From Chlamydiota bacterium (lineage in GTDB: Bacteria > Chlamydiota > Chlamydiia > Chlamydiales > JAJFMB01): a stretch of DNA of 7,237 nucleotides. The notes beneath the pieces are model-generated. The model was not told the origin of the DNA. It searched no databases and worked only from the letters and a program-made list of their open reading frames with translations. Numbering within the stretch: position 1 is the stretch's first letter; each line of letters starts with the position of its first letter. Position numbers and translations under genes: made by a program. This document shows positions 4,261-7,237 of the stretch, one piece after another. The stretch spans positions 1-7,237 of the forward strand of contig JAJFMB010000054.1 in NCBI GenBank assembly GCA_021772355.1, written 5' to 3'.

Positions 4261-7237
4261 TGTACTCAGCCGCGATGTCAATATTCACAGCAACTATTTA
4301 TTAGAGGCATCAGCAGGTACCGGCAAGACCTTTTCTATTGAACATATCGTCGTTCGATTGTTGATAGAAGAAAACCCCTTAACCCTCGACCAAATTCTTC
4401 TAGTGACATTTACAAAAGCTGCAACGCGAGACCTAAAATTGCGTGTGAGAGGGAACATCGAAAGTATGCTAAATGAGCTTGAAGGAGCGTTGCCGAATGA
4501 ACGCACACCTGACTATATACAAGCCATCATGGAACAAGGATCAGAGGAAATTAACAGGTGTAAAAAACGGTTGGAAAACGCGCTATTGTGCTTTGAACAA
4601 GCGCAGATCTATACCATACACGGTTTTTGTTTAAGAATGCTCTGTGATCATGGGTTTCCACTATCAGAGGATCCCGTACCTCCCCTGGAAATCGTACGAC
4701 TTGTACGTGATTTTTTTCGCACTGAGTTTACAGATGAACATTTAAGCCCGATGCAAATGAAGATGCTTATAAAAAATCATCAAAACTCGGTGGAAAAATT
4801 GGAGAAATCCCTCCTAGCTCTATTAATGAGCGGTCGTGAGGTACAACCGCAACCTAATTACTCGGAACAACTAGAACAAATTAATGGCATCAGAATAAAG
4901 TTACAGTCCACCGGGTTTTCTACAAGCAAGATTATGGAGAGTTTTTATGCTCTTGCGCCACAGTTTAAAGGGCTTTGTGATCGCAGCCGCAAAATAAAAG
5001 ATGATGTTGTTGAGCGCGTCGAACAGTTTGCTCGTTTGTTTGATCATTTGCGATGGGAAAAACAGGATTATGAATGGTTAATTGAAGATCAAATGTTTCT
5101 TCCTCTCGCATTTGAGATGAAGAATAAAGCCGCAAAAAGCAGTGTGGAACCGGATCATCCCTTTCTTGTTTTTTTAAATGCTGTAAAGCAAGCACTTTCG
5201 CTTTATCTTCACCCCTCCTATTTTTTGGCTAAGATTGCTGGAGAATGTCAGAAAAAACTCCATTTTTGTCTGCGAGAAATGGAGCGTTATCGCTATGATG
5301 ATTTGCTTAAAATGCTGCTTGAAAGTTTGTCAAACCAAGCATTCGCACAGCAGATACGCAGCCGATATGGGGCAGCGATTATTGATGAATTTCAAGATAC
5401 CGATCCTCTTCAATGGCGCATTTTTAAGCAGCTGTTTTTAGAGGGAAATCAGGGAAATCTGTATCTTGTCGGTGATCCCAAACAGTCAATATACTCATTT
5501 CGTCAGGCAGATATTTACACCTACCTAGATGCAGCACGCTCGATAGGAGAAGAGCATCATGGAAGTTTAAGAGTGAATTACCGCTCTCAACCCTCATTGA
5601 TAAAGGCTCTAAATCAGCTTTTTAGTGAAACGGTAGCTCCTGATTTGATGGCTTTACCGAAACTGAGAAGTACGCTCTCTGTACCTTCTGTTGAAGCAGC
5701 GCCGCAAGCTCAAGAGCTAGAATTTAAAGATGGTATAGGGTGTGTGCATTTCGTTTTTGCAGAGCAAAACGGAACTTTTGAAAAAGTTGCACAAGAAGAA
5801 ATACACCCTTTTATCATTCAAGAAATTCAACGACTAATGACTCAAAACGGCCTGCGGTATCAAAATTTTGCGATTTTAGTAAGTGATCGCTATCAAGCAG
5901 ACAGGGTCGCTCAATCTCTAACCGCCTATCATATTCCTGTAGAAATGCAAAAACGTTCAAGTATTGTGGATTCCCTGGCATTTCAATCGCTTTACGAACT
6001 TCTGGAGGCTGTCCTTAATCCCAAAAATCACAGCGCGATTAAAATAGCTCTAGGGAGTAAACTGATAGGGTGGACTGATGAGTGCATGTGTAAACTCGAA
6101 GATGAAAAGACTTATGCTAGAATTGTGATGCAGTTTCTACAGTTCAATTCAAAGTTAATCAAAGATGGATTTACTTCATTTTTCCACACATTTCTAATGA
6201 GCAAATTTGAAGGGAATGCATATAGCTCTGCAGAGCATATATTACTTCAAGAGGATGGTAAAGAGTTCTATCAAGATCTAACACAACTTGCGGAACAATT
6301 GTCGCAGTATCAAGCTAAAACCCTATGTTCACCCGAGGCTTTGTTAGCTTATTTTAGCAGCCTTTCCATGATGGAAGCTAACGATGATCCTAGCATAGCA
6401 AAAAGAGGAGGAGATGAGTTAGATGCTGTGAAAATCATGACATTACATGCTAGTAAGGGGTTAGAATTTGATGTGACTTTCCTGTTGGGCGTATCAAAAC
6501 GAACAAGAGCCCCTGATTTTTTATTGCCTGATAAAAATGGGATGCTAGTGCCTATTGCTAATGAAGAAGAACAGCTATATAAAAGTTACTGTTTAGAGAG
6601 CGATGCAGAAAAAATGCGGCAGCTTTACGTGGCAATGACCCGCGCTAAAAGTAGGATTTACATACCTGTCGTGCTATCAACAGGCAGCCCAGATCAAGGA
6701 TGCGCATCATTAATAGAATTATATTTTTCCCATTTTGTACAAAACACATCAGAACAGACTTCTTTAGAGAATGTGACCGATGTTCTTGCCAAAATACCTA
6801 AGGTCACATTGAGTCGTTTGCGTCCTCCTTATTCAGTTAACATTATAGAAGACAATGAGTCTCCGCCTCAAATTCACGAACCAAAAACGGTAATTGTTCC
6901 GGAGTCCCGTTTGCAAATATCCTCATATACTTCGTTGGCAAAACACAGCGAAATGGAGCGTGTAGGAGAAGTTCCAAGAGACTTCAAGGCAAGCTGTAAG
7001 TCCGCACACATGCTTCCTGGAGGAAACGAAACAGGAATTCTCATACATCGCCTGTACGAAACACTTCCCATGATGCAAGCAAATAACTGGAAAAAGAAGG
7101 AAGATTTTTTACCGTTTGTTAAAAATGCATTGCAAGGGACAGCCTATGAGCCATGGGAAAATGTTTTTTGCGACCGTCTTTACCATTCTTGGAATGCAAC
7201 AATCCAAACACCTTATGCGCAGTTTACTTTGCGAGAT
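4247..7237 (+). CDS. recB: RecB helicase-nuclease subunit of RecBCD (3' end cut by window edge)
   Basis: RecB is the 3'-5' helicase and nuclease of RecBCD, and in E. coli it also loads RecA. The frame is open for 997 codons with no stop. Superfamily 1A motifs appear in order. Walker A is ASAGTGKT (21-28) and motif Ia is TFTKAAT (54-60). The RecB signature TIHGFCLRML follows from 123. Motif II is DEFQD (380-384) and motif III is GDPKQS (409-414). Motif IV is NYRS (444-447), motif V is LHASKGLEF (733-741) and motif VI is YVAMTRAK (794-801). The nuclease domain begins with GILIHRLYE, whose His934 matches E. coli His956. The catalytic Glu/Asp/Asp/Lys (E. coli 1020, 1067, 1080, 1082) would lie past the edge. 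By comparison with E. coli (1180 residues) about 150 more residues are expected. ATG 4247 is chosen because it puts Walker A at the usual distance from the N-terminus. No Shine-Dalgarno is visible, so coupling to recC through the 14-nt overlap is likely. UvrD/PcrA and AddA are excluded by the TIHGFC signature, motif details and the recC neighbour. Confidence 0.98.
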   Translation, partial: MKPFNVLSRDVNIHSNYLLEASAGTGKTFSIEHIVVRLLIEENPLTLDQILLVTFTKAATRDLKLRVRGNIESMLNELEGALPNERTPDYIQAIMEQGSEEINRCKKRLENALLCFEQAQIYTIHGFCLRMLCDHGFPLSEDPVPPLEIVRLVRDFFRTEFTDEHLSPMQMKMLIKNHQNSVEKLEKSLLALLMSGREVQPQPNYSEQLEQINGIRIKLQSTGFSTSKIMESFYALAPQFKGLCDRSRKIKDDVVERVEQFARLFDHLRWEKQDYEWLIEDQMFLPLAFEMKNKAAKSSVEPDHPFLVFLNAVKQALSLYLHPSYFLAKIAGECQKKLHFCLREMERYRYDDLLKMLLESLSNQAFAQQIRSRYGAAIIDEFQDTDPLQWRIFKQLFLEGNQGNLYLVGDPKQSIYSFRQADIYTYLDAARSIGEEHHGSLRVNYRSQPSLIKALNQLFSETVAPDLMALPKLRSTLSVPSVEAAPQAQELEFKDGIGCVHFVFAEQNGTFEKVAQEEIHPFIIQEIQRLMTQNGLRYQNFAILVSDRYQADRVAQSLTAYHIPVEMQKRSSIVDSLAFQSLYELLEAVLNPKNHSAIKIALGSKLIGWTDECMCKLEDEKTYARIVMQFLQFNSKLIKDGFTSFFHTFLMSKFEGNAYSSAEHILLQEDGKEFYQDLTQLAEQLSQYQAKTLCSPEALLAYFSSLSMMEANDDPSIAKRGGDELDAVKIMTLHASKGLEFDVTFLLGVSKRTRAPDFLLPDKNGMLVPIANEEEQLYKSYCLESDAEKMRQLYVAMTRAKSRIYIPVVLSTGSPDQGCASLIELYFSHFVQNTSEQTSLENVTDVLAKIPKVTLSRLRPPYSVNIIEDNESPPQIHEPKTVIVPESRLQISSYTSLAKHSEMERVGEVPRDFKASCKSAHMLPGGNETGILIHRLYETLPMMQANNWKKKEDFLPFVKNALQGTAYEPWENVFCDRLYHSWNATIQTPYAQFTLRD

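Noticed and set aside
4294..7071. Open frames within recB (4294-4506 minus, 4965-5195 minus, 5235-5441 plus, 6874-7071 minus)
   Set aside because: recB is continuous and conserved across all of them, and none has an independent start signal or family resemblance.
230..7237. The three-gene cluster as a new anti-phage or defence system
   Set aside because: RecC and RecB match ordinary RecBCD subunits throughout, and the sugar transferase shows no defence-associated domain. No effector, sensor or mobile element is visible to support such a claim.

Overview
The window looks like a piece of a bacterial chromosome with moderate to low GC. By hand count it is about 37% GC at 241-960 and about 42% in sampled recC lines. 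It carries three genes on the + strand, packed head to tail: a small GT32-like (DXD-type) sugar transferase, a complete recC, and a recB that is cut by the right edge. The minus strand shows only shadow frames, and I see no RNA gene, transposase, CRISPR array or terminator. A chlamydia-like (Parachlamydia/Waddlia/Simkania-type) bacterium is my best guess. The reasons are the direct recC-recB order with no ptrA between them, the style of the RecB N-terminus, and a small exported-looking glycosyltransferase of a kind common in host-associated bacteria. This is inference, and a gammaproteobacterial intracellular lineage remains possible.

Layout. Positions 1-229 are AT-rich, with no gene and no convincing promoter, and end in a good Shine-Dalgarno (AAGGAG, 219-224). 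Positions 230-979 hold the glycosyltransferase, with a hydrophobic N-terminus followed directly by an H-x-x-W start motif, a D-x-x-x-Y/GG-x-Y-x-DLD core and a late GPD motif. Its TGA overlaps the ATG of recC (ATGA, 976-979). recC runs to 4260. recB starts at 4247 inside the end of recC (14-nt overlap) and stays open for 997 codons to the window end. All superfamily 1 helicase motifs and the first residue of the nuclease site (His934) are present; the remaining nuclease residues lie beyond the edge.

How the genes work together. RecB (helicase and nuclease) and RecC (inactive helicase-like scaffold that splits the duplex and reads Chi) are the core of the RecBCD enzyme for double-strand-break repair. 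RecD is not in the window. The overlaps imply one transcript with coupled translation, which places an unrelated-looking sugar transferase in the same operon.

I do not see a clear new multi-gene system. The most interesting points are the loss in this RecC of most side chains that read Chi in E. coli, the translational coupling of a putatively exported glycosyltransferase to recCB, and an A7 tract just before the recB start where loss of one base would fuse RecC to RecB in frame.
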